Positions 1-6,368 are shown, counted from the stretch's first letter. The stretch: DNA of 8,592 bases from Bacteroidales bacterium UBA4345 (GCA_002396385.1 DGTD01000118.1:1-8592); one strand, 5' to 3'. Notes: a model not told the origin generated them from the letters alone. A program made the numbers and translations.

Positions 1-25
1 GGAAGCCGCCAACGAGGAAGAGTAA
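1..25 (+). CDS. 3' end of an unidentified gene
   Basis: Only the last seven codons and the TAA stop (23-25) of a possible plus-strand gene are inside the window; they read EAANEEE. The acidic tail is too short to identify a family. A strong intrinsic terminator lies about 40 bases after the stop, which supports a real gene end. The same segment has a diverged counterpart at about 6113 on the minus strand that no longer has this reading frame, so this could also be part of a repeat rather than a gene. Confidence 0.4.
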
Positions 26-67
26 TCCAAGAAACGCAAAAGAGAAAAGTTTCAACCCTACAACGGC

Positions 68-100
68 AAAGGGTGTCTGTTACAGACACCCTTTCCTTTT
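68..100 (+). terminator. Intrinsic terminator after the left-edge gene
   Basis: Bases 71-79 (GGGTGTCTG) pair perfectly with 83-91 (CAGACACCC) around the loop TTA. AAA at 68-70 extends the stem with TTT at 92-94, giving 12 bp. The stem is followed by a T-rich run up to about 101. This is a textbook rho-independent terminator for the gene ending at 25. Confidence 0.88.
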
Positions 101-189
101 TGTCGCCCTCCGCGGCGGTTATGCATCCGCGTCCTTTCGGCTATCCTTTTCTTTGAAAATCGGCTTTTTTATTACGAATACCACACATT

Positions 190-244
190 CATTCTCTGTC
201 CCTTCTTCCTGCCTTCTATGCTCCTTCTTTGTGCCTTCTTTGTA
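190..244. repeat. 11-bp tandem array A (five units)
   Basis: Five consecutive 11-base units begin at 190, 201, 212, 223 and 234. Each starts with CCTTCT (CATTCT in the first), followed by five less conserved bases such as TTGTG. The period is exact and not a multiple of three, so this is not coding. It lies downstream of the gene ending at 25 and downstream of the terminator of the surface-protein gene on the other strand. No function is known to me. Confidence 0.75.
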
Positions 245-334
245 CTAACAGAAACCTGCTGAAAACCACCTCAATATACAAAAAGCTATAGAAAATGCAT
301 AAAACGCTGGTTTTTAGCATTATCACCCTGTGAC

Positions 335-367
335 CTTTCGGCGGTCCTTCGGCGGACTTTCGGTGGT
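335..367. repeat. 11-bp tandem array B (three units)
   Basis: Three consecutive 11-base units: CTTTCGGCGGT (335-345), CCTTCGGCGGA (346-356) and CTTTCGGTGGT (357-367). The period equals that of array A, but the unit sequence differs. Apart from the two arrays and the terminator at 386-425, I see nothing else in the gene-free stretch 101-444. Confidence 0.75.
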
Positions 368-385
368 CGCTTTACACCCACATCA

Positions 386-425
386 AAAGAAAGAGCGTAC
401 CTTTTTCCCCAAAAAGATACGCTCT
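386..425 (-). terminator. Terminator of the surface-protein gene
   Basis: Bases 392-399 (AGAGCGTA) pair with 418-425 (TACGCTCT), and 401-406 (CTTTTT) with 411-416 (AAAAAG), around the loop CCCC. One C/A mismatch interrupts the 15-position stem. On the minus strand the stem is followed by TTCTTTTG (391-384). It lies about 20 bases past the stop of the minus-strand gene ending at 445. The near-symmetric stem could also stop plus-strand transcription. Confidence 0.85.
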
Positions 426-444
426 ACATTTCGACAGTTCAACA

Positions 445-2076
445 CTACCTAATCACCACCACTTTTCGTGCAGGATAGTTGCCAATCTTGATCATATATG
501 TGCCGCTGACGGGAGCGTCGAAACGCATCGGAGTGTATTCGTCCTGCTTTGTTGCGAGTACACGGCCGTTTACATCATACAGCATTACCATGTACCCCTC
601 GGCACCTTCGACGACAATCTGTCCGTTGCTAGAATACACCTTGGCGTTCAGTATATCCACATCGCCGATGCCATCCTGCGGTACTATTATAGTGTCGTGG
701 ATGATGATGGTGTCGTGCAGCCAAAGGGTGTCGGTGCGATTTACAACCGTGGTGTCATGCACATAAATCGTGTCATATATCGTGTCGCGCAGGCTCTCAA
801 TGGATGCGAATACTGCTGACAGTGTTGTGTCGCCTCTAACCGTTATATATCGACTTGCGAACTCGTTGCTATCGCTCCACATCACAAACCTGTATCCAGT
901 GCTGGGTGTCGCATAAACATAAGCTGACGAAAGGTAATTGAAACTTCCTGTATTGTTACCGCTACTTCCCACATTCACCGTTCCGCCTCCATTAGATTGA
1001 ACTGTTACCGTATATTGTGCAGGAGTGAATTCTGCTCTCAATCTCAAACTATAATCCATAACTCTATAGTATGGGTTTTCATTCGAGAATGTAAACCACT
1101 GATGTGTCGACGAGTTATAGGCTTTCCATTCAGAGAAGGAGTAACCGTGATATGGATATGCAGTGAATGAGGACATGTCACCATAATATGCCGTATCGCC
1201 AACGGCATATCCTTGTGTTGAATCGAAGACCTCCGCAATATTGTAGAATTGGCGAGGCGTGAAGATGGCGTTTATCACAGTATCGCTTGTCACATACAGT
1301 GAGCGCGGATTGTTTGTGTCACCGTCGCTCCATGATACAAAATCGTATGCTGGGAATGAATATGAGGTTGCAGGTGTTGCTGTAATAATTGAAGGCAATG
1401 TGCAGGTCGGTTCTTGGGTCATTTCTATCGTGCCCCCCGTCGTTTGTTGCAGAGTTACCGTTCCATACACGCCCTCCTCCACGAAATGAGAAAACTGATT
1501 CAACTGCGAATTGTTGGAGTAAGCTGTTGATGTTCCGCATGGTGTGTAAACAAACGCATAGAGAGGAGCACCATTAAATGCACCAGTTCCTATAGACGGC
1601 GGAGTGGTCGAATTAAAGTTAATGCTCGTGAGGCTACTGCATCCGTCAAAGGCATGTGATCCAATAGATGTTACAGATCCAGCAATATTGAGGGTTAATA
1701 GAGCCATTCCATAATCAGTTCCAGCAGCAAATGCGCTATCCCCGATGGTTGTAATTGTATTAGGAATGTTTATTGTAGTTGCATTATAAAGTCGGTTTTG
1801 ATACATGTTATAAGCCCAACCAGACCCATTATAAGTTAGACCAAAACAAGCATAATTGCCAATTTCCGTAACATTAAAAGTGATTCCGTTATATGTTACG
1901 CTTGCCGGAATATCAACTTCTCCAGATAGAGTACTACCCCGTCCAACGATGCGGACGGTAAGATTGGCATTGCTGATTATATCATAGAACCAGCCGTCTT
2001 TCTGGAAATCATACGCCCATGCTGAGTGTACTAACGTAATTAGCAAAGTGGACACTAAAAAAAGTTTCTTTTTCAT
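445..2076 (-). CDS. BspA-type leucine-rich-repeat surface protein with T9SS sorting domain
   Basis: A 543-residue secreted protein, probably exported by Sec, moved across the outer membrane by the type IX system and anchored or released outside. A signal peptide covers residues 1-21 (cleavage after SAWA). BspA-type LRR_5 repeats occupy about 60-175, for example ITTIGDSAFAAG and VTSIGSHAFDGC. Three modules resembling the divergent InlB B-repeat follow at about 204-273, 275-351 and 353-423, seen as spaced WSDG, WKAY and WSDS segments ending in AIF, AEF and AVF. Residues 428-468 form a linker built on repeated DTI/DTT. Residues 470-543 match a type A T9SS sorting domain ending GTYMIKIGNYPARKVVVIR. 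Such proteins usually bind host or polymer ligands; the ligand here is unknown. The start directly precedes the signal peptide. The upstream gene ends 12 bases before the ATG, so the two are probably co-transcribed. Confidence 0.9.
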   Translation of the reverse strand: MKKKLFLVSTLLITLVHSAWAYDFQKDGWFYDIISNANLTVRIVGRGSTLSGEVDIPASVTYNGITFNVTEIGNYACFGLTYNGSGWAYNMYQNRLYNATTINIPNTITTIGDSAFAAGTDYGMALLTLNIAGSVTSIGSHAFDGCSSLTSINFNSTTPPSIGTGAFNGAPLYAFVYTPCGTSTAYSNNSQLNQFSHFVEEGVYGTVTLQQTTGGTIEMTQEPTCTLPSIITATPATSYSFPAYDFVSWSDGDTNNPRSLYVTSDTVINAIFTPRQFYNIAEVFDSTQGYAVGDTAYYGDMSSFTAYPYHGYSFSEWKAYNSSTHQWFTFSNENPYYRVMDYSLRLRAEFTPAQYTVTVQSNGGGTVNVGSSGNNTGSFNYLSSAYVYATPSTGYRFVMWSDSNEFASRYITVRGDTTLSAVFASIESLRDTIYDTIYVHDTTVVNRTDTLWLHDTIIIHDTIIVPQDGIGDVDILNAKVYSSNGQIVVEGAEGYMVMLYDVNGRVLATKQDEYTPMRFDAPVSGTYMIKIGNYPARKVVVIR

Positions 2077-2088
2077 ATTAAATACGGT

Positions 2089-2463
2089 TTAATTATTGAT
2101 TGAATATTTACTTGATAATAGTGTCCATGTTTCGTTATCAGCACCCAATACATGTTCAAGAGATCCCGGTGTTGACAAACGTAATAGTTCATGCTCTGTA
2201 TATGTCCCAAAATCTTCGTCATTTTCTTCAAGCAATAACTTTCCTTCCCTTACCATACTACTAACTAATCCAATAACTCCAGCCACATCGTCTTTGTTAA
2301 ATTTGCAATTCTCGGAGATATTGACAGTAACAATGTTGCCGCCCAAATTGTCGAAATGAAAACCGTCAAGTCCCATTAATTGCTCTACTGCCATGCCTAT
2401 CGTTGCATTGGAATTCTGCTCTTTGACTTTCAGTAAGCCGTATAAAATGTCATTTTCACTCAT
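2089..2463 (-). CDS. Small protein of unknown function, 124 aa
   Basis: I do not recognise a family. The protein is acidic and mostly soluble-looking, with no signal peptide or membrane segment: MSENDILYGLLKV at the start, a predicted helix with GLVSSMVREGKLLLEE at 65-80, and a C-terminus rich in T, S and L. The open frame continues upstream to 2589, but I chose the ATG at 2461-2463. The upstream extension overlaps a long imperfect palindrome and has unconvincing composition, while MSENDILY begins a coherent helix. The stop is 12 bases before the surface-protein ATG on the same strand, so it is likely the first gene of a two-gene transcript. A role linked to the surface protein is possible but rests on position only. 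Confidence 0.68.
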   Translation of the reverse strand: MSENDILYGLLKVKEQNSNATIGMAVEQLMGLDGFHFDNLGGNIVTVNISENCKFNKDDVAGVIGLVSSMVREGKLLLEENDEDFGTYTEHELLRLSTPGSLEHVLGADNETWTLLSSKYSINN

Positions 2464-2510
2464 AGCCACTATTTTGTGCCGAATAGACCCTACTGCGGCG
2501 GGTATACAAA

Positions 2511-2674
2511 AGAAGCGTGGGCCTGTATGTCTCACATTGTACTTGAAGGTCGTAGGAAAACCCGAATGGATAATGTAATAACAGTCCACGCTAAAAGCGT
2601 TGAACCGTTATACATCCTCATCCATGGCTTGAAAATTTCCTACGTTCTCAAGTACAAGGAAGCATAACGCTTCT
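2511..2674. repeat. Long imperfect palindrome made of two inverted ~79-bp units
   Basis: Perfectly paired blocks are 2511-2518 with 2667-2674 (AGAAGCGT), 2537-2546 with 2648-2657 (TTGTACTTGA) and 2551-2559 with 2636-2644 (CGTAGGAAA). A small hairpin (ACGCT, AAA, AGCGT; 2588-2600) sits at the centre. Each half also has its own inverted ends: AGCGTGG at 2514-2520 with CCACGCT at 2586-2592, and AAGCGTT at 2595-2601 with AACGCTT at 2666-2672. The halves therefore look like two diverged copies of one short palindromic unit. It is transcribed as leader RNA if the promoter near 2720 is correct. It could be a REP or MITE-like element or a structured leader. Confidence 0.75.
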
Positions 2675-2719
2675 AATAATTAACTTTCGGCCTTGAGATT
2701 TCACCCTCAAAACCGACTG

Positions 2720-2751
2720 CAAAAATACACATTTTTTCTAATATGGGGAAA
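2720..2751 (-). promoter_or_regulatory. Candidate promoter of the small-protein/surface-protein unit
   Basis: On the minus strand, TATTTTTG (2727-2720) matches the Bacteroidota -7 pattern TAnnTTTG. Twenty bases upstream, 2751-2748 read TTTC, one mismatch from the -33 TTTG. Transcription from here would give a leader of about 250 bases that contains the palindrome at 2511-2674 before the ATG at 2463. No better promoter is visible closer to the gene. Confidence 0.5.
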
Positions 2752-2754
2752 TAG

Positions 2755-2808
2755 TATTTATAAAAAAAAGAAGAAAGCCTATAATAATGACACATTATAG
2801 GCTTTCTT
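2755..2808 (-). terminator. Terminator of the CBS-HEPN gene
   Basis: A perfect 15-bp stem pairs 2771-2785 (AAGAAAGCCTATAAT) with 2794-2808, around an 8-base loop. On the minus strand it is followed by a run of eight T (2769-2762). It lies 46 bases past the stop at 2855 and separates this gene from the next minus-strand unit. Confidence 0.92.
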
Positions 2809-2854
2809 AAATGCACAAACCATATCGGTTTATAGACGCATCTAAAGCGTTATA

Positions 2855-3832
2855 TCAATCATGTTTATAATGTACCAATACTCGCAAATAGTCCACGAAA
2901 CGTTTTAATAGTTCTTTTTTGCCATCATCCAATCCTGATGGGCGAAAATGCATTACATCATTCCGAATACCTCTAATGACTTCAAGCTCTTCCACAAAAG
3001 TCTTCCTGTCAGCAGCAATTTTCAATTTCTTCCATTGCTTTTCATTGCCAAAGATAGTTACATAATCGCCAAATGTCATTTCATCAATTGAAGATATCTC
3101 TTGCGCATCTTTACAACATAATTTTTTCAAATCCTCTACCAATATTTTATCTCGTAACAAGTTTCGCAGATGCCCCTCTAATTCACTCAAAAGAACAAAT
3201 GGTTCTGACTCTTCAATAAACTGAATAGTTACGTCTGTTGCAGTAACTATGCCATACAAGGACTTATCCTTGGCAAGTACAACTGCAAAATCATGTTTCT
3301 TTACAATTTCAATTGCCTGTATCAGCGGCGTATCTGGACTCAGTGTTGCAACGTCAGGTTCAATATAGTCTTTTACCCTATCTGAATTAATGCCGTTTAT
3401 TTTTGCCTTTGATATGGTTTTCCATGAAATATATCCAACTAGATTGCGAACATTCCCATTGATAACAGGTAACTGCGAGAAATCATAGCTTTGCATGATA
3501 GTCGTTGCTGCCAATAATGGTGCGTCGTTATTCACATAGGACGGAATTGTATTAGCAGAATCCAGGGAATTAATCCTACGAATAGGATCAATAGGTATTT
3601 CTGTTTTTGCTACAGGTTTATGATCTATGGAAATGAATTCGTCAATCCAAACGTCGTTATAGTGAGGGGTGACCATAAGAGAGTTGTCATTCAGAAATTT
3701 GTCAACCCAATAGCAGTTCCCGGGAGTGCGTCTTTCAAATCCAAATGCATTGAAAAGTTGTCTGGGCGTAATCTTCCTGGGTTTCTTGTCAGCGCTAATC
3801 TCTTTTGCAATTTTCTCAATGTCAATTTCCAT
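2855..3832 (-). CDS. CBS-pair protein with C-terminal HEPN-like domain
   Basis: A 325-residue cytoplasmic protein of three parts. Residues 15-70 form a small N-terminal module (ITPRQLFNAFGFERR, later VWIDEFISI), perhaps winged-helix. Residues about 95-205 are a tandem CBS pair; the second half shows ATLSPDTPLIQAIEIVKKHDF and ends LYGIVTATDV. CBS pairs usually bind adenine nucleotides or SAM. Residues about 212-325 are helical and contain R290-N-D-V-M-H295, the Rx4H motif with a polar residue after R that marks HEPN domains, many of which are RNases. A nucleotide-gated RNase is a reasonable inference but unproven. It has its own promoter and terminator and lies just downstream, on the same strand, of an AbiE-type pair. 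An in-frame stop closes the frame upstream of this ATG, and the leader is about 25-30 bases. It has no signal peptide or membrane segment. Confidence 0.82.
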   Translation of the reverse strand: MEIDIEKIAKEISADKKPRKITPRQLFNAFGFERRTPGNCYWVDKFLNDNSLMVTPHYNDVWIDEFISIDHKPVAKTEIPIDPIRRINSLDSANTIPSYVNNDAPLLAATTIMQSYDFSQLPVINGNVRNLVGYISWKTISKAKINGINSDRVKDYIEPDVATLSPDTPLIQAIEIVKKHDFAVVLAKDKSLYGIVTATDVTIQFIEESEPFVLLSELEGHLRNLLRDKILVEDLKKLCCKDAQEISSIDEMTFGDYVTIFGNEKQWKKLKIAADRKTFVEELEVIRGIRNDVMHFRPSGLDDGKKELLKRFVDYLRVLVHYKHD

Positions 3833-3862
3833 AATTATTTCGATTTATTCATTTTCACGAGA

Positions 3863-3894
3863 CAAAAATACGAATAAAATCCAAATCAACCAAA
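3863..3894 (-). promoter_or_regulatory. Promoter of the CBS-HEPN gene
   Basis: On the minus strand, TTTG (3894-3891), exactly 20 bases, then TATTTTTG (3870-3863) fit the Bacteroidota -33/-7 consensus fully. The -7 box lies 30 bases before the ATG at 3832. This indicates that the gene is transcribed separately from the AbiE pair. Confidence 0.72.
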
Positions 3895-3933
3895 TCTTAT
3901 TCCGAAATTGTATTTCTCAATCGATAGCTACGG

Positions 3934-3962
3934 TTGCGGGTTACTCATCAAAATTGCGGGTT
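3934..3962. promoter_or_regulatory. Pair of 9-bp direct repeats, possible operator
   Basis: TTGCGGGTT occurs at 3934-3942 and again at 3954-3962, a 20-bp period (two helical turns). The pair is 40-70 bases upstream of the CBS-HEPN -33 box, a usual place for an activator or upstream repressor site. No regulator is identified. Confidence 0.4.
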
Positions 3963-3967
3963 GAAAC

Positions 3968-3990
3968 AGCCTGCCGCCCTTCGCCAGGCT
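3968..3990 (-). terminator. Weak hairpin after the AbiEii gene
   Basis: AGCCTG (3968-3973) and CAGGCT (3985-3990) form a 6-bp GC-rich stem with an 11-base loop, 17 bases past the AbiEii stop. The T-run expected after it on the minus strand is missing, so it may be an inefficient terminator or a chance hairpin. Confidence 0.3.
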
Positions 3991-4006
3991 TGTCCATTAC
4001 TACAGA

Positions 4007-5074
4007 TTACCTATCATGGTTGTAGGAAATATTCAATGCCAAATACAGATAGAAGAACGCCTCGGGATTGGCCTTTTTCAACTTGTTGAGTTTTGTGTAC
4101 TCATAATCGGTAAATTGCCAATCTGTCATCCTCTCCAATTGCCGATTGTTATATTTCTTTATTGTAGCACTGTCGGATTCTATTAACGATACAAGATAAA
4201 AGGTTTTGGCGGCAGACAAGATGGCTTTCTCTAAATGGTATGGCTCGGAGAAGATATGGGAGGAAGCCTGTTTGAGACCTCGCACAAGCACAGGATACTC
4301 GACATTGTTACGGCCTTGACGGAAACAGATGGACAATGCATGGTCCATCGTGTCACGAAGGATGTCTTCGACCGAACGGTGCACATCACGGTATCTTATT
4401 TCTTGCTGAGCAATGGCGCGATACACTGTGGCAATCGTCTTTATGTCGTCAGCTTTGTCAAACAATAGTCCTATGTCGTACAACTGCTTTATTATTTCCA
4501 TTCCACATTCGTTGTCCCCTTTGCGGTAAGGCACGCCAACTGTTTGTGGAGCAAAAGCTGTCAGTTTGTCTGCGAGCAAGTTGTTGACATCGGGAACTTT
4601 GACCATCCTGTTCTCACCTTCTGTTGAAAGGAATATGTTGCCAATGGGCAGTTCGATTGTTTGGCTGTAAGGCACCTGCTCGAAAAGGATGTCTAACAAT
4701 ATGTACGATTCCTTGCTTTCGACGGCAGAAGGATAGTAAAACTTATAGTGGGCCTTGGGTATCGCACCAGAAACACGAGCCTGTTCTTCAATGCGAGAAA
4801 AGTTCTTGCCCGAAGCAACTTGCCGGAGCACTGAGTTTAAATCCGTAGTTTCCGGGGGAAGAATGATGTCAATATCAATAGACAGTCGACGAGGCTCTTG
4901 GAATATCAACATCAGCGCAGTGCCACCTTTGAAAACGAAAGTCAGCGAGGATTCGGCAAGGCCTTCCAGTAATGATAATGCCCGAATTGATTTCTCAACT
5001 AAAATTTTGTCGGCTTTGTATTTTTTGGATATTTGGATTATCCAGTCAGCGGAGAATGAGAGTGGTGCAATCAT
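4007..5074 (-). CDS. abiEii: AbiEii-type nucleotidyltransferase toxin
   Basis: A 355-residue cytoplasmic toxin of the AbiEii family, members of which have a polymerase-beta-like nucleotidyltransferase fold; related MenT toxins modify the acceptor end of tRNA. Family signatures are present in order: FKGGTALML (48-56), RRLSIDIDI (62-70) giving the metal-binding D67/D69 pair, ADKLTAF (168-174) with K170, and KQLYDIGLLFD (196-206) with D200. All four motifs look intact, so the enzyme should be active. Length and layout fit full-length family members. The ATG is 2 bases after the stop of the antitoxin gene (TAA-AC-ATG), so translation is probably coupled and the two form one operon. Known AbiE pairs act in phage abortive infection and plasmid or island maintenance. 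The exact substrate here is unknown. Confidence 0.92.
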   Translation of the reverse strand: MIAPLSFSADWIIQISKKYKADKILVEKSIRALSLLEGLAESSLTFVFKGGTALMLIFQEPRRLSIDIDIILPPETTDLNSVLRQVASGKNFSRIEEQARVSGAIPKAHYKFYYPSAVESKESYILLDILFEQVPYSQTIELPIGNIFLSTEGENRMVKVPDVNNLLADKLTAFAPQTVGVPYRKGDNECGMEIIKQLYDIGLLFDKADDIKTIATVYRAIAQQEIRYRDVHRSVEDILRDTMDHALSICFRQGRNNVEYPVLVRGLKQASSHIFSEPYHLEKAILSAAKTFYLVSLIESDSATIKKYNNRQLERMTDWQFTDYEYTKLNKLKKANPEAFFYLYLALNISYNHDR

Positions 5075-5076
5075 GT

Positions 5077-5787
5077 TTAATTTATTTCGTCCAGGATTTC
5101 TTCTATTATATTGCGTCGGCCCCTACGACCTGCATAGCGGAGCATCCGACTGGAATTGACAGCATAAGAATCAATAGCATTCGTATAAATGTCGACAATC
5201 TCTGTGTCTTGGAAAGGAAATAATCGGTCGATGGCAAAATCAACCAGTATTTTCTCTAACGAGGCCATCGGCAAATCAGACACCTTAATGGTTGGGGCAT
5301 CGACGGCCATGTTTCTGACTACAATGTATCCGTCGTAATAAGGCAGTTCCTCGCTAAGATTACGGTATAAAATAGTATGGCGATAGGTGTCTCTTATTTC
5401 ATGGTATGCTGCATCGACAGCATCGCGCTCCACATCGACAAAATATAGCTGTATGTTGAGCAGGTGATGTACAAATGTATTTGCCACCGACAAATCCCAT
5501 TGGCAATAACTCGCAAAAGGAAGTCGTCGTCGCATAATATCCGCTATCACCTCTGTCTTTCGGTAGACATGAGGCTCAAATATGGTTTTTCTTCCAAACT
5601 TATAGATACCACGACCGATGGAATATATGATTCCTTTATCTACTAAAGAATGAATTTTCCATCGAATAGTAGAAATTGGCATATCAGGAATATAGCTACG
5701 ATAGAAATCCACAATATCAAAAGTGGACACTCGTTCACTGTTTCCCAACACGTTATACAATTCTTCTATATGTAGTGTATCGTACAT
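5077..5787 (-). CDS. abiEi: AbiEi-type winged-helix antitoxin and autorepressor
   Basis: A 236-residue protein whose N-terminal 70 residues form a winged helix: ISTIRWKIHSLVDKGIIYSI, then the wing GRGIYKFG. The remaining part is a mixed domain with PYYDGYIVV and a helix ASLEKILVDFAIDRLF, typical of AbiEi-like antitoxins. The position directly before an AbiEii toxin supports the call. AbiEi proteins counteract the toxin and repress their own operon through the winged helix. The frame is open to 5820, but the likely -7 box (5808-5815) lies inside that extension, so I place the start at the ATG 5785-5787 (MYDTLHIEELYNV). Direct repeats and a palindrome just upstream are plausible operator sites. 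It is more diverged from the best-known AbiEi proteins than the toxin is, so the assignment leans partly on context. Confidence 0.83.
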   Translation of the reverse strand: MYDTLHIEELYNVLGNSERVSTFDIVDFYRSYIPDMPISTIRWKIHSLVDKGIIYSIGRGIYKFGRKTIFEPHVYRKTEVIADIMRRRLPFASYCQWDLSVANTFVHHLLNIQLYFVDVERDAVDAAYHEIRDTYRHTILYRNLSEELPYYDGYIVVRNMAVDAPTIKVSDLPMASLEKILVDFAIDRLFPFQDTEIVDIYTNAIDSYAVNSSRMLRYAGRRGRRNIIEEILDEIN

Positions 5788-5807
5788 CTTTGCTCTGTTT
5801 GACGGTG

Positions 5808-5840
5808 CAAAGATACACAAATTTTTGACAATAATATAAA
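5808..5840 (-). promoter_or_regulatory. Candidate promoter of the AbiE pair
   Basis: On the minus strand, TATCTTTG (5815-5808) matches TAnnTTTG. TTTA (5840-5837) lies 21 bases upstream, one mismatch from the -33 box. The predicted leader before the ATG at 5787 is short. The same 15-base string GCAAAGATACACAAA is found at 7825-7839 upstream of the thioesterase gene. Confidence 0.55.
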
Positions 5841-5870
5841 AATATTGACAATAATTTGAATATTCAAATT
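5825..5870. promoter_or_regulatory. Probable AbiEi operator: two direct repeats and a palindrome
   Basis: TTGACAATAAT is present twice, at 5825-5835 and 5845-5855, with a 20-bp period. A perfect 18-bp palindrome (AATTTGAATATTCAAATT, 5853-5870) follows, overlapping the second repeat by 3 bases. The first repeat lies between the -7 and -33 boxes of the toxin-antitoxin promoter, so a bound protein would block RNA polymerase. AbiEi proteins are known to bind repeats in their own promoter; that this is the bound site is inference. Confidence 0.6.
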
Positions 5871-5938
5871 GTAATATGCCCCTTTTGTGGGTGTTTTACT
5901 CAAGCGGTATCAGCGGTATATTATGTGTTTCATCAGAT

Positions 5939-6113
5939 AGCCGATTTCCATGCGGACTTTTGTTATTTTTTTCAAATAGCCGAAAGGACGTGGGCGCCTC
6001 CCTCCACTGAAGGCGACAAAAACAAGAGCCGCAAGCGTCTCCATTTGCGTTGTCGGATTGGAACTTCTCTCTTTTGCTTTCCTTGTATTGAAACTTCCAC
6101 GGCGGCGGCTTCC
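5939..6113 (-). repeat. Repeat copy R2, degraded, inverted relative to R1
   Basis: Read on the minus strand from 6113 down, this segment aligns with bases 1-166: GGAAGCCGCC, then GCAAAAGAGA, ACAACGC, TTTTTGTCGCC and ATAGCCGAAAGGACG (5976-5990 on the plus strand). The codons and stop that end the left-edge gene are not conserved. The gene-free stretch 5871-6521 holds this copy, a promoter-like site at 6369-6400 and an 11-bp array at 6468-6500. Open frames across it look like non-coding shadows. Confidence 0.7.
6016..6042 (-). terminator. Terminator-like hairpin inside repeat R2
   Basis: On the minus strand GGAGACG (6042-6036), loop CTTG, CGGCTCT (6031-6025) pair with one A/G mismatch and a terminal G/T pair. 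TTGTTTTTG follows. The position matches the perfect terminator of copy R1, but the stem sequence is entirely different. Confidence 0.5.
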
Positions 6114-6368
6114 TCATCCCCCGCACGAGGGCCTGCTGTCCTTACGGCGTTGCCGAGTTGCTCACTTCAATAGTTCTTATTCAAAGGTGTTCGCAGGCGT
6201 TGCTACACTACTTTTATCCCAACCTTCGCTCATCAAGCTCGCGGGCCTCAGCAGCCTCCACTTTGGTCGGCAGCCACAGCACAGCAGCTACGAGCTCGTC
6301 CCCGCCGACGTTATTCGCCAGATTAAAATCGAATTCAGCGGCGTTCTTTTAGGCATTACTTATATCTG

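Larger units (their letters stand above)
1..166 (+). repeat. Repeat copy R1: gene tail plus terminator segment
   Basis: This segment aligns along its whole length with the reverse complement of 5939-6113. Shared blocks include GGAAGCCGCC (1-10), GCAAAAGAGA, ACAACG, TTTTTGTCGCC and a perfect 15-base match at 130-144 against 5976-5990 (CGTCCTTTCGGCTAT on this strand). By eye about two thirds of bases agree. The hairpin at 68-94 occupies the same place as a hairpin of different sequence in the other copy. The identity of the family is unknown; copy number elsewhere in the genome cannot be seen. Confidence 0.7.

Noticed and set aside
2464..2589. N-terminal extension of the 124-aa protein to an ATG at 2587-2589
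   Set aside because: The extra 42 residues run through the left arm of the palindrome and show no coherent domain; the ATG at 2463 gives a cleaner start.
2511..2674. Invertible promoter (phase-variation switch)
   Set aside because: The arms are imperfect and only about 75 bp apart, no promoter lies between them, and no recombinase gene is nearby.
5788..5820. Eleven extra N-terminal residues for the AbiEi protein
   Set aside because: This stretch contains the likely -7 promoter box, so it should not be translated.
5896..6126. Minus-strand open frame of 76 codons
   Set aside because: It lies across repeat R2 and its hairpin; composition is not protein-like and the aligned frame in R1 is not kept.
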